Below are positions 35,480 through 47,286 of a DNA stretch of 64,000 bases, piece after piece. The notes under the pieces were generated by a model. The model was not told the origin of the DNA and did no database searches. It was given only the letters and a program-made list of their open reading frames with translations. Source of the DNA: Burhinus oedicnemus (taxonomy: Eukaryota; Chordata; Aves; Charadriiformes; Burhinidae); NCBI GenBank assembly GCA_008921705.1, contig VFFE01007192.1:2484579-2548578 (forward strand), given 5' to 3'. Numbering within the stretch: the first letter of the stretch is position 1; each line of letters starts with the position of its first letter. The position numbers and the translations under genes were made by a program.

Positions 35480-35725
35480 GGTGATACAGCGCTCTGCTCC
35501 GGCATCCCACGCTGCATTCCCACGTACCAGGCGCTCCCCAGGCCTCTCTGTTGGGAGCCCCCGTGCAGGAGGGTGGCCACGGCGCGACCCCGACGCTGCC
35601 AAGGGGGTGTTTCTTCACGGGATGAGATCCAGGCATGCTCAAGGGAGTCCTCGGGGAAGGCACATCCTCCTAGCCGCAGCCTCACGGCACGACCTCTCCA
35701 CTGGCCACAAGATAAGGAGCCCGCT
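35480..35725. other. CpG-rich patch
   Basis: By hand count about 16 CpGs fall in 245 bases (ggcgcgaccccgacgctg, cctcggggaagg, tagccgcagcctcacggcacg), with GC near 60 percent. Three overlapping open frames (35445-35663 and 35452-35739 minus, 35481-35750 plus) are a normal by-product of GC-rich DNA. It could be a distal promoter or exon; the product is unknown. Confidence 0.35.
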
Positions 35726-36088
35726 GCATGAAGCCTCACTCCTTAGGTAAGGGAGCTGGTTAGGAAGGGGTCGTACTCACCAGCATCCGCCTGGGAGAAG
35801 CCGTCCCTGCAGTCTGCAGAGCCCTGGCTCCACGTCTCTCTGAGCCTTCCCAGCCTGTCAGTGTTTGCACTGACACCTTGAGCATCGCCTCCTTGCCCGC
35901 TCTCTCAGCCCCCTCCCTCTCCTGCCTGCTGAGGGTTTACCATCTCCCTTTGATGTTAGGCTCAGCCTTGGACAGGGTAGCCTGCACGGAGCCAGCCGGG
36001 AGACGTCTCTCCCAGTTGATGCTGCTATGTTCACTGCTATGGAGCTGGGTCCTACAGCCTGCGCATACTCTCACTGCTTTTGCTTTTT
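35726..36088. other. Unannotated non-coding stretch
   Basis: Moderately GC-rich, pyrimidine-rich on the plus strand. A 79-codon frame at 35878-36117 is leucine-rich and unsupported. Confidence 0.5.
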
Positions 36089-36117
36089 TTGGTTGGGTTT
36101 GTTTTGTTTTGTTTTAA
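36089..36117. repeat. (TTTTG)n-like tract
   Basis: A T/G low-complexity run with three clean gtttt units, 'gggtttgttttgttttgtttt'-like. No element boundaries are seen. Confidence 0.85.
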
Positions 36118-36820
36118 ATGTAACAGCCTTAAATCTGTGCATTTAGGGATGCATTAACACTAAACTAAAGCACAGAAACCCACCCATGCCTGCAGTTTTA
36201 CACATCTCTCCAGGGGAACTGCATGAACTTGTTAACTGAGTAAAATCAGTATAAACTAAATCAGATTTTCCTTCTACCTTATAAAATGCAGGGATGCCCC
36301 AGGTGTCCTCAGGCACCTACCTTACAGAAAGACAAGTGTTAACATACGCTTCAAAACATCAGAGAAAAAATCTACCCTATCATAATTATGAGCTGAGTTG
36401 CAGCCAGGCCAGCTTCCGTTTCAAAGGCAGAATTTTGCCCACTAAATTTAATATTTATGGACAATTTTGCACATGGAGCCTCCTAACGTTACAGCTGAGA
36501 ACCTGCTTTCATTGAAGAACCACAGAGAACCATTCACTGGAAAACATGGACCATAACCTATTCTGTTCAGTTTCACAAATGATAGTTTTCTGCCTTCAAT
36601 AATGTTGAAGACAAGAATGCTACTTTTTGACAATAAAATACTATCATCAATCACATAAACTGAGATTCAGTTCAACTCCTGTGGTCTGTAATTCCATCAG
36701 TATGAAGGCAGAAAAATCTTTGGCTTAGTGCTACTTTGAAAAGTACTTCATAGTAGCTGTCTAGCCATTTAGTAGGAATTAATTTTCAAGACAACTGCAA
36801 ATAACTTCTTGTCTGATCTG
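36118..36820. other. Unannotated non-coding stretch
   Basis: AT-rich unique sequence; overlapping short frames at 36294-36515 (plus) and 36448-36654 (minus) are not supported. Confidence 0.6.
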
Positions 36821-36890
36821 GGGCAGGGGGAGAAACAAAGGGGGGGAAAAAGAAAGGGGTGAAAAAAAAAGAGAGAGAGAAAGAGAGATA
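36821..36890. repeat. Purine (G/A) low-complexity tract
   Basis: Runs of G (7), A (9) and GA units make an almost pure purine strand of about 70 bases. Such tracts are slippage-prone. Confidence 0.85.
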
Positions 36891-37794
36891 GTGCTCTTCC
36901 TTTACGTTTCCTAAGACAAAACACTTTTGCAGTATCCATGCCCAAAAGATTTTTAACAAGAACTTGCTTAGGTCACTAAATTAACCCAGATAAGACCTAT
37001 ATGAATATCCTCATATATTTTTGTCTCAGCCTTCCATTTGTACTGATGCCAGTGACGACTGATGAGTCTGATAAACTGCAAAGTAACGTCCTTTTGCTTT
37101 CAAATTATAGCAACATTTCTTTAGGTGAGAAAATTCAGTTTATCTAAAGAAAAGTCTGAAGTAGTTAGCTGAATGAGACACCGTAATACTCCAATCACTC
37201 AGTAAATCTCAAAGTTTAGTTACTCAAACCATTTACAAATGTGAGATGCACACCCTCACCTGCCATCAGCATTAGCATGCTCCAGCTGAGCGCCCAAGAA
37301 TCAGAAGCCCAAGAATTGTATCAAAAAGCAACAGCATATCCAGTTTCAGGAAGAAAATCAAATAAACACCTGCATGCTCTCCCATATCAGAGCATAATCC
37401 ACAGTATTAAGCAGGAGGCTTATCTGAAACAGTTAAATACAGCTGAGGGGAGATACCATACCTTCAAAGGTATGCGAGGTCTGCATATCGTATATGTAAT
37501 CACTCACTGACCATCACATTGTCTCAAGACATTTTTCCGGATTTCAAAAAAATATAAGCATAAAAATGGTGATATTTTCTGTTACATATAGTTCTTCATG
37601 GCGAGAGTACCCTTACTTGTTCCCTAGGAAATCAAGTATCTTCCTTTCACCTACACACTAACAATTCAGTGGTGCTGAACAATTTCCATTTCGCGTGACT
37701 TAAAGAGCAGAAACAATGCACATCAGTCAAGTACAAGAAGTTCTGCCCGTGTCCCTCTACTAACGCAGCGCTAGTTGGTAGTCATGGGATGCTG
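36891..37794. other. Unannotated non-coding stretch
   Basis: No gene or repeat is recognised. Confidence 0.6.
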
Positions 37795-38225
37795 GTTGAG
37801 GGCAGTCAGATGCAGTGGAAGGGATGAGAGCCAGCCTGGAAGAAGTCCAGACAGAACTGAAGAAAAAGAACTCCAGTAGCTGAATCAATGAATTTGACAT
37901 GAAAACAGGAAGGGAGACAGGCAGCAGTTGGAATAGCACAGAGAATCAAGAGTACAACATGATGCTTAAGATGAGAGAGGTGAAAGCAGCTTTGTATCAC
38001 TAAGGGAAGGATGGTGAGATGTAAAGGAGAATCTTGCAGCAGGGTGACCCTGAAGGAGCCTGAGGGAGTGAGCATAAAAGAGATTTGGAGATGGGGTCAC
38101 CGGGGAAAGTTAAAGCGTTAGAGAAAGAAAAAAGATGAGCCGTCTCAACTTTTGGGGAAGGATGCAGGAGGAGAGGGTGGTAGGAGGAAGGGAAGAACAG
38201 ACAGGATGCTACAGGGAAGAAAATG
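37795..38225. other. Purine-skewed block
   Basis: About 430 bases in which A plus G clearly exceed C plus T on the plus strand (gaagggatgagagcc, gatgagagaggtgaaagc, ggaggagagggtggtagg), without a repeat unit. The minus-strand frames crossing it (37806-38075, 38000-38332) are rich in Leu/Ser/Pro/Phe as a by-product. Origin unknown. Confidence 0.4.
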
Positions 38226-40118
38226 TTCATGTCAGGTTTCAAATGTTGCAAATTTCTCTTGGAGTAAAGAACGGTCACTAGCACACGAGTATCTAAAGAG
38301 AGAGTTTTCTGCCAGTCTTCCCTGTACTTCAAATATTTCAGTTATCTCTCTTATCTCACACGAATCCGCAAAAAGGCTTACTGAATGGCAAGAAGGTAGT
38401 ACCTAGTCCTCTACTGAGTTTAAAAATGCATAAAATTGGTAGCAAATGTTTACTACTTCCTCATCCGTGCAAAAAAATGTGCATGCTTCATGCACTGCTT
38501 CTCAGCAGCTCAAGAGCAATGAACTTATTCCAGTTAAATACCTCAGTGTCATTCACTTGAAAACCTGCTCTTAGGTCAGTTGTAATTCTTAGTAAGCGTA
38601 CAGCATAAAATTGTCATGAATTGTATCGAAGGTAACTTTTTTTTTTAAAAAACTGCAAAATGAAACACAGGATTCAAACCAGCAAAACTGGGAGCTCTGG
38701 TTATGAGTTGTTAATCCTCAAAATATTAGCAAGGGCATCTGTAACATAAATCTTACTTCTAAAGAGCTAGGTAAACACATTTGCTTCATGAAAACAAGGC
38801 TTTAATACCGGTGTAAAAATTGCATAACCTTATACTTAAGATTCCATAATTTATGAGAAAATATTTATCTTTTATTTTATAATGATGCTTAATGGTTTAA
38901 TCCTTACTCTTTAATTAAAATCAGTAACCTTAACTCTACATTTAACTAATTAATTCTGATCTTACATAGAGAACCCAAGGGGGAGGCAAAGTGCTATGTA
39001 AGTGACCCTCTGCAGCCTAAGACTTCCAGCGAGATCTAAAAAATACCCACAGAATATTAGCTAAACTGTCTTCCCCTGAAATTCACCTGTAAAATGGCCC
39101 CAAATTTCCCTAGTAAAACTGAAACCACCATTAAATTTAAAAACGTAACCTTAAATTAGTGAATGAAAGCTCAGGTTAAGATACTTTTTTGTATCTTAAA
39201 AGTAAGCATCTGTATACTCTGGGACGTGATGTGTGGTTTCTGCTCTGATATCATTCCTCCCAGCAGCCAACTGGGTCCTAAAAAAAATTACAAGGGTTAA
39301 ACTCCCTCCCTGGACCGCAGTTAATGGGACCATGTCTATGCCAGTACTGGTTCTGCAACACTGCTGCGGGGAGGGCCAGCAGAATTCCCCTCCTGCCATG
39401 AGTTCGCATCCTCTTTCATTTGGTCTGTAATACATCATCGTTCCTACATTGAAAAAATAACTCCACGGTAACCAAAGAGAGTTTAAATAACTTTGCAAAA
39501 AGTAGTCATGGGGGGGGGAAAGGAGAGGATGAGAAGAAAGGAAGCTATGAGATACAGAAGACTCAGTCCAGTGACATCCACATCTAACAAAATTTCTTCA
39601 GGCAGAACGAGGAATGCATTTTTTCCCTGCAAAGTATACTTTTCAGAGATGCTTGAATCCTTCCTTTCCGGTGTGTAAATAATTTTCTTCTCTGCTGTCT
39701 CCATAAAGATCACGCAGTCTCACAAATGCGGCTGAGCTGGGCAAACGAAGAACCGTTTCTCAGCTGAACTCATAAATTACTTATTGTTTTAATATACTGG
39801 AAAATTGGCAGGAAGCGGGGGAAGGTACGTCAGTTACACAAGGCTTTATACCATCGCTTATCCTTGCCTTCCATTAAAAAAACGTTAGTTGCTGTAGCAA
39901 CTGTCAAACCACGCTCTGGTTCCTCTTCCTCCAAGATACATAACTTCTCCAAAACACTCATATACAACACAGTCCTCTCCCAGCAGGACACAGTTTCTGG
40001 CACTTTTGTGTTGTTTAAAAAGAAAGAGGCTCTCCAAGGAGCTAACAAATCCTTCACAGGGATTTTGCTCCAAGGTACGCTTCCAGAGAGACAATTACCT
40101 GAAAGCCTTAAAATCCTT
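38226..40118. other. Unannotated non-coding stretch
   Basis: AT-rich sequence with a homeodomain-motif-rich stretch at about 38870-38965 ('ctttaattaaaatc', 'actaattaattc'). A G9 run lies at about 39510-39518. A 175-codon minus-strand open frame starts in this region (39830-40357) and is judged accidental. Confidence 0.5.
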
Positions 40119-40167
40119 ATTTTTTTTCCCTGCCTCTGCCTCTTTTTTTTTTTTTTCCTTCCCTCTG
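40119..40167. repeat. Pyrimidine tract with poly-T
   Basis: An almost pure C/T run including 14 consecutive T (40143-40156). On the minus strand it encodes a Lys/Arg-rich stretch inside the accidental 175-codon frame. Confidence 0.85.
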
Positions 40168-40502
40168 CGTTATAGAGACTGTTTATTTCATCACTATGTC
40201 TTCCAGCATTAAGCAAAATGCCTACGCATCTGCCAGATGTCACTCCCTCTCTCATTCCTTCCCTTATGGGAAAGGCACATGCAATGGGGACAGCATCTCG
40301 TAAGACACAGATTACAACAGGAAAGGCAAAGTCAAAGACACGTCTCCTACCCAGCACCTACACAGACAACGCCTCTCCAGAAGCGCCACTTCTCAGTCAT
40401 TCCTAGAGGATCCCTGCTCTGTTATCAAGGAGAACAAGTCTTCTCCCAACTGGCTGAAATTCTCCTCCACTGGACAGATTTGAATAGGCTACAAACCGAA
40501 AG
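40168..40502. other. Unannotated non-coding stretch
   Basis: No gene is seen. Three overlapping frames on both strands are mutual shadows with no sign of a real coding sequence. Confidence 0.55.
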
Positions 40503-40521
40503 AAAAAAAAAAAAAAAAAAA
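40503..40521. repeat. Poly-A run (A19)
   Basis: Nineteen consecutive A. There is no retroposed gene or SINE body upstream that I recognise, so it is not clearly a retroposition tail. Confidence 0.9.
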
Positions 40522-43058
40522 GAAGAGACTGGAAACCATTGGCATAAAGAGAGCCCTTGAGAAAGCTCTCTCAGAAACAGGACAAACCACACACTACTAA
40601 AGAAAATCTCATGAGAAAGTGAAAAATATATTCCTCCCCTTTGTGCAGCATGCCAGTATTAATGATAAGCAAAGATCCCTGGGAAGCTCTTACATGTTCA
40701 AGGACACTACCCAGGGCAGGATGTTTGCAGAGCAGAAGAGAGGTCCTTCCCACCTTCTTACCTCCCTCAATCCCCAGCAGCTCCATTCTACTCCTAACAA
40801 GAATTTGATGCTTAAAATATTCTCATGCTTAAATGCTTTTGGTTTTAGAATCTATTAACGCCAACAAATCTGTTCTCATACCTAATGGGACGATTATTTT
40901 TAATTGCTGTCTAGAAAAGACACCATCATAGTATTGCACAGATTGTATTCAGAAATATATACAAATTCTACTCTTCCAAAACAATTTCAGACTTGGATAT
41001 ACTTACCTTTTCCTATCATAGTAGTTTTATCACAGTTTTCCTGTGAAGCATCTTGTAAACTTAGGGGGTTAATGGTCCCACACAAAATTACTTTTGGTTC
41101 TTCCAGAAAGGTCCGAGCTCCCCAGCCACCTCACCTTGCAGTTCATTTCTTCAGTGCCATAAGTACCACCTTCACTCCTTCCTACCAACCCACTTGTTTC
41201 TCTGACAGGGCAAAAATGAACCGAAAACGTACAATGTACTTGTTCTGCCTACACCAGCAGAAAGCACTTAGGCAACTACGGGAGGAGGGGTTAGTGTGTG
41301 CGTCCATACAAAATTAATTGCAAAGAAATATGCACGAGCATACCCTGAGACCAGCCCTGAGACCAGCTTTCTATGAGTGTTTACAGTGGAAACAGCTGCA
41401 TACTGGCCCAGCTACATAGCATAAACAAGGTCACTTGACTCCTGGGAGCAGTGACACACAACCAGCAGTTTGAATTGCAAGCGCTGAACCGATCCATTCC
41501 CCCAGCTAACAGCAATCACTCCTTGCGATTAGGTGAGGAGCACTGAGGGATGTTCTTACTCTGTCCCAGCTTTGCCCACCAAGAGCAATAGCTGAAAGGA
41601 GGCATTGGGGGCTGATCTTCCAAACAGAAATCCCAAACCAGCTGGCATTTTTTTGCTGAACTTAAGAGATTGTTGGACTGTTCCCATACCCTTGTTCTTC
41701 TTTGCATCTTGTGTTTGAGCAGATGCTCTAAGCAGCTTCGTTTTCCTGCGCCCAGTCTTCCTTTCACACTTCTACTGATACTGCCTCTCTTCTACCACAT
41801 CCCTTATTTCTGTGGCATCCCATAATTTATCCAGATGTATGCACTTGCATGACAAGGACTCAGGCTGCTATGCTAATGAACATTCCTGACGGAAGTGCAA
41901 GATACCATTTGCTTTTTACTGCCACTTAGCATCTGTAGATCTTCTGCACAGAACGAAGAAACACACAGCAGCCTGCAGTTCGAGGCCACCTTGCAACATT
42001 TTGAATGTCAGACCTGGGCTGAAACAAAGAACTCCAGAGCTATAGACCAGGGCTGCTGTAGTTCCTAAGCTTCCCAACCCAGAACCCTGAGATTCCCATC
42101 CAAAACAGGTGCGAGAGAGTAGGGCCTCATTAACTACAGTGCACTTAACTATAAAGCAAGGCAAGCAATTCCATCCCATCAATTCAGCAGCTAAGATCAG
42201 TCAGGAATCTCACCAGGGATCTCCATCCCAAACATAAAAAATATCCTGACTGTTACGAAGCTATAGGCAGGCACGCCATCACACATGTGGGCGGACTGGA
42301 TGGAGACGTTACTGACCCTAGAAATTCAATACCACTTTACGGCTGGCAAATCATAGTTGAGCTAGCCGTTATTTAACATCTATGTTTTGTTCCACAGGTG
42401 ATTCAAGTCACCTCATTGATCTACATTAAGCATTCACAATACGCATTATGGTGTGCTGTCTACGACAGCCATAAAGTGTAGGTCATACAGCTGCAGATGG
42501 ATATTAAACTGCTCCAGCAGAATATGCAAACATGCACCTTCTATGCTAGAACAATATATGGGCTGATAACACTTGGATCCCTTCTGACTTTGTAGTCACC
42601 TTCCATCTTCATTTGGCTGTGACTCATCTTGCATGCATTTGGGAGAAATCATTTTCAGAGTGCTGCTCATTGACTACTTGCACATATATACAGGTTTCAG
42701 CTCTGGGAGAAGCTTACATGCGCTGTACGCTCGCAAGAGGCATAACCACAAATTGCAAATTATGCATGCTACATAGACAGAGGCAGTTCATCATAATTTG
42801 CCTAAAACAAAGGATTACAGAAAGACGTTTTCTCCTTGCCACAGCCACACAAAATGGGGAAGGTCTTTGCTCGCCAGCGCTCAGCACCTTCTGCTGGTGA
42901 TTACAGCTTCACCTCGAGAGTGGGATAGTGCATATGATGTAAGCATTTGAGCGTTACTTAAGCTGCCCTGAGTGGCAATTCTTGCATTGGTTTATACCCC
43001 TAGTTCATGCACAGACAGCAATGAACGCATTTGGGACTCCACTGTGTTCTTAACAATT
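40522..43058. other. Unannotated non-coding stretch
   Basis: No gene is recognised. There is a perfect 12-base tandem duplication (ccctgagaccag twice) at 41343-41366. The segment 42640-42820 has regulatory texture: an aattgcaaattatgcatgc cluster of octamer-like sites, and 'aaaacaaagg' fitting a SOX/TCF-type core. The 137-codon frame at 40904-41317 (plus) is not supported. Confidence 0.5.
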
Positions 43059-43078
43059 NNNNNNNNNNNNNNNNNNNN
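43059..43078. other. Assembly gap (20 N)
   Basis: Twenty consecutive N between 'taacaatt' and 'aagagagg'. The length may be nominal rather than measured. Confidence 0.99.
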
Positions 43079-44335
43079 AAGAGAGGAACATAGCTAGTAT
43101 TACAACCATTTAAACTTTTTTTTTTATTACCCCTATACAAAAATGTCCAGATTATACAAACCTCTTTAAATATAGCATTTTGAATACAATAGACTGCTGA
43201 CAGGAACAGCTATTGAGCAAGAGGCTTGTTAATATTCTTTTAATACTTCCTCTACTATCTACAGCTTTATGTTTCATGGTACACTACGAATTGTATCATG
43301 TTTTTGCTGCTGCAATAGTATTTTCTATTGTAAACTTATCTCACTTTCAGTACCACACCTATTTAATCTGAATTCTTTTGCTTTAGAATAATGATAATGT
43401 ACAACAAGTAGCTCTGCCTCATCAAATATTACAGTATTTTACTAAAAGTTATTGTAAATGGACACATGTTTAAGTCAAGTTTTAGCCACATATAGACGAA
43501 CTGAAACTTTAAAAAACAGGAATTATAAAATGTGGAAGAGGAACTAACTTGGCTACAGAGACAGATTTTAAAATACTTCTCTTTAATGTTTCTTAACTTC
43601 AGATTTTTAATTTGCAAGACATTATCTCAGTCTGCCTGTAAATAATAAAGTGAACCTGTTCTTTAGAGCAAGCAAATATTTGATAACATTTTCTTCTGAG
43701 TTCTGCTTTAGCTACACACCAAAAAGGACCTCTTATCCCACTCCTGGAGTTGATTACTAGAAACTCAGCTTTCTTCAGCTGAAAAAAAATGGGGACTAAG
43801 GGAGAGAGAAAGAAGTTCATACCCATTTCCTGAGACAGGAAGCTCGAGTGCATACAGTCTGATAGAAGGAGGAAAAAACCCTCAAATGTCTGAGCCTAGA
43901 GTGGCTTGGCTACTCCCGAGTACATACCAGGATACAGCAAGTTCCTCCTCCCCAAAAAAGCACAATGAGTCATACACTATAGTACAAGCCCTTAGGTTAC
44001 TCTTTTTTGTCTTTTTTTTTTTAAAGTTTCTAAACGAAAAGATTGACAGCTTCAGGATAAGGCAAGGAAACATAAGAAAGCTTAAAATGGGAGGGATTTT
44101 TCCATATGACCACCTGTGATGGTATCAAAAAAGCAAAGGTCAAAAAGCAAAAAAGCAAGTCAATTTCTTGAGAAAGAAGGATTTTTTTATTTCGTTCTCT
44201 GGATTTTCATTCTCTCCATTTATATGAGGAGCTGCTGCTCCTTAAAGGTGATGCACTGCAATTGCACAAACAGCTTCTACTTCATCTCCTTCAGAGACAA
44301 AGTTTGTAAGTGTGTGTCGTCGTCGTCCCCCGCCC

Positions 44336-44371
44336 AAAAAAAAACAAACAAAAAACCCACAACCCCACCCA
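44336..44371. repeat. A/C-rich low-complexity tract
   Basis: A-rich run with interspersed C (aaacaaacaaaaaaccc), of the same character as the tracts at 17.2, 27.3, 44.5, 53.9 and 61.6 kb. Confidence 0.8.
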
Positions 44372-44536
44372 TTACCAGCTTAAAAATTTTTACAGTGAAG
44401 AATATAGTTGCAATCCAAAGAAAGCATTTCTGTAGTTGCAAGCAGAGTAGCATGCATATGAAGTCTGACAGACATCCTCCTGCAGATAGCAACTACCATT
44501 AGAATACAGCAGCATTCACCAGGAACTTCTAGGATT

Positions 44537-44573
44537 TAAAAAACGAACAAACAAACAAAAACAAAAAAACCCC
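44537..44573. repeat. (AAAC)n-like tract
   Basis: aacgaacaaacaaac followed by acaaaaaaaccccc; low-complexity sequence on the plus strand. Confidence 0.85.
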
Positions 44574-45647
44574 CGATATTTCAACAAAGTGCTGTTTAAT
44601 CACTTTTTAATAATAAAGTCAACAAGTCAACATTATGATGGAGGAAACCACTATGAGACTGCAAGGTCTTGAATATTTATTGAAGAACTAAAGAACAGTA
44701 ATGGTGAAGTAAGTAAATTCTTCCTCTTTAGAGGAAGGAAACCAGCTCCAAGCTATGGTTAGGACGTAACTGTAATATCAGTTCCCAAAATACCAATCTT
44801 AATCAACAGAGAATTTCCCCAGTCAAATTTAATTTGGTACTGTGAGAAAACAGAAAGCTGACTATAGCTTCCGTGACATAATGACATCTATGTATGGATG
44901 TGCCCATGTCTGTAACACTGCACATTAAGAGTGGGGAAGCTCAGCCTACAACCCAGATCCAGCCTGCCCAAACACTTGTCTGGATCACTTGCCCCCTTTT
45001 TTTTTTTCTGCTGCTCCGTCTTCTGGAGGCTTCTCACAGTCCCTTCCCAGCCACATAGCTGGAAGGACACCTCTTTCATGACTAAGCGGCAGCTCCTTCC
45101 CCATCGAGTCCGTAGTGCACATCTGCTCAGGTAAGCACATGGGAGCGCCTGTGACCACTGGGTCACAAGGGCTACCTCAGCATCCATCCCATCCTACAGC
45201 TAGGCACGTTCCCATCCCATGCCCAAAACGTTGGTGTCTGCCACCGAATCACTATGTATTTATCCATGGAGAAATGCCTATGCTTTGTTACTGTGATGGA
45301 AACACTGCTGGTCACGGAATGGAAAACTCCGTAACAAGCCTTGGAAACGACAAAAGATCAGGCATAACTGAGTTACGGCATCTGAATTTGGTGGTAAATA
45401 GCTTGATAGTTATGAGAAGAAAGGGCAGAGAGAGGACAGCAGGCTTGGAAGAGAAGGAGGAGGAATGGTCTTAGAGACAGTTCTGAACTAGCTTTGACTC
45501 ACAATGCATTTCACTAAAAGGAAAATACAGTTTTTTTAAATAAAAGGGAAAATCCCTCACTATCTTTTAGAGAACTCAGCTATCAGAATGTTACTCAGTA
45601 ATTAACACTTTCCCCTGGTTATCTGAACACAGGATTTAATCAATGCA

Positions 45648-46223
45648 GAAAATACTGTGGCCAGCAGGACAAGGGAAGTGATTGTCCCCCTGTACTCAGC
45701 GCTGGTGAGGCTGCACCTCGAATAGTGTGTTCAGTTTTGGGCCCCTCACTACAGGAGGGACACTGAGGTGCTGGAGCGTGTCCGAAGAAGGGCAACAAAG
45801 CTGGTGAGGGGTCTAGAAACAAGACTCACGAGAAGCAGCTGAGGGAACTGGGGTTGTTTAGCCTGGATTAAAGGAGACTTGAGGGGAGACCTTATCGCTC
45901 TCTACAACTACCTGAAAGGAGGCTGTAGTGAAGTGGGGGTAGGTCTCTTCTCCCAAGTAACAAGCAATAGGACAAGAGGAGATGGCCTCAAGTTGTGCCA
46001 GGGGAGGTTTAGGATGGATATTAGGAAAACTTTCTTCACCAAAAGGGTTATCAAGCATTGGAACAGGCTGCCCAGAGAAGGGGTGGAATTGCCATCCTTG
46101 GAGGTATTTAAAAGACATGTAGATGTGGTGCGTAGGGACATGGTTTAGTGGTGGACTTGGCGGTGTTAGGTTAATGGTTAGACTCGATGATCTTAAAGGT
46201 CTTTTCCAACTATGATTCTATGC
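45648..46223 (+). mobile_element. CR1 LINE retrotransposon, 5'-truncated
   Basis: About 575 bases of CR1: an ORF2 C-terminal part starting at a 'gtggccagcaggac' block, then the 3' UTR (gtggacttggcggtgttagg, ggttagactcgatgatctta) and a short tail (tatgattctatg). Internal indels and stops mark it as old. The 3' UTR groups it with the copies at 32.9 kb and 47.2 kb. Confidence 0.95.
45660..46148 (+). pseudogene. CR1 ORF2 remnant with stop and frameshifts
   Basis: Frame 45660 begins ASRTREVIVPLYSALVRLHL and meets a TAG at 45723-45725 where the family usually has a tyrosine codon. The frame slips near 45815-45880 (the segment around 'ctagaaacaagactcacgag' is shortened, and a TAA appears after the FSLD-like block). 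It resumes in the starting frame at 45879, running through RTRGDGLKL and HWNRLPREG to the natural TAG at 46146-46148. Non-functional. Confidence 0.9.
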
Positions 46224-47198
46224 AGTATCCAGGTGAGCAATGTGGGCAACTAGACATGAACGACTGACAAGCAATCTTGAGATACTCAAGTACGATTAGC
46301 ATTTGTTAAACATGAAAGGAGAAAGGAAGGTGAAACAGCACCATCACTATACTATCATACAATGAGTATCAAGCCGTGACATCACTTGTGATGTCAAGAT
46401 GTGCACTCATGTATGCACTCAAAAATGTAATATCGTCTGAGCTCTGTCCTGGGAAGAAACATTCCAGAGTTCAGAGAGGAAATGACTTAATCAAATGTCA
46501 TTACTAAGCATGATTCCGCCAGTCTTAAATTCACTGTGAAACTGTACGATACATAATAACTCCTGCCTTTTCTTAAAAATAAACCTCAATATTGTAAGAT
46601 CAACAGAAACTTACCAGTCAGATGCAGGTATATTGCTTTATTTTGCCAACACACACAAAGCACCAAAAAAATAGCTGCCTGTGAGAAATAAGCAACAAAC
46701 TTCTTTCCAGAAACAAATTAGTTTAAAAACTTCAGCAAAACTGCTATTTCAGTTGCTTGTCTGTATTCAAGTCACCCCGAATTGACATTGGATTAACTAA
46801 CTGTTAACATGATCTTAGAAAATTAGGTTGTGTTAAACCATGTCTGCATACATATACACATACATACCTTAGATGTAGATAAAGCATTCTATACAAAATA
46901 CATCTGGGAATGTATAAAGGGGTAGTATTTTTCTGGCCATTCCCGGTTCCCCTTTGGACTCTTAGCTGCTGTTGGCCATCTACTGCTCTCTCATGTTTCA
47001 ATTGCTATTAAAGTTATAGTTACCATTTGAATTACTGTCATGGATCAGGTCACTACAAGTGGGATGTCCAAATGCTTAACAGTAATAGTAGTAGTAGTAA
47101 TAACAATAAGTCTCTGCTGCAAGGAATAAAATTTTAGAGTGTTTTTCACATCTGGATGAATACATGCCATGACCTTCTATGCAAAACACATTAATCTC
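46224..47198. other. Unannotated non-coding stretch
   Basis: No gene is seen. 'gaggaaatgacttaatcaaatg' near 46478-46500 is faintly like the 'aagtgacttgcccaaggtcac' part of MIR/L2-type repeats. A (TAG)n-like run is listed separately. Confidence 0.5.
47083..47102. repeat. (TAG)n/(TAA)n microsatellite
   Basis: taatagtagtagtagtaata; a short trinucleotide run. The minus-strand frame over it encodes a tyrosine run (47076-47291), an artefact. Confidence 0.8.
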
Positions 47199-47286
47199 AA
47201 TCATAAGATCGTTTAGATTGGAAAAAACCTTTAAGATCATCAAGTCCAACCATAAACCTAGCGCTGCCAAGTCCTCCACCAAAGAA
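47199..47286 (-). mobile_element. CR1 LINE 3' UTR fragment (minus strand)
   Basis: This is the reverse complement of the CR1 3' end: 'aatcataagatcgtttagattgg' followed by 'aacctttaagatcatcaagtccaacc' and 'gcgctgccaagtcctccacc', mirroring the 3' UTRs of the copies at 32.9 and 45.6 kb. Only about 90 bases remain. It is the sole clear minus-strand CR1 in the window. Confidence 0.88.

Larger units (their letters stand above)
43079..45647. other. Unannotated non-coding stretch
   Basis: AT-rich with several A/C and A runs. No gene is seen; frames at 43886-44502 (plus) and 45115-45474 (plus) have no support. A small 'gtcgtcgtcgtcccccgcc' CpG run precedes the A/C tract near 44336. Confidence 0.55.

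Noticed and set aside
39830..40357. 175-codon minus-strand open frame, the second longest in the window
   Set aside because: It runs through a pyrimidine/poly-T tract that encodes a Lys/Arg run, overlaps several frames on both strands and matches no family I know; best explained by chance.
40904..41317. 137-codon plus-strand frame
   Set aside because: Composition is random-looking and there is no supporting context; treated as chance.
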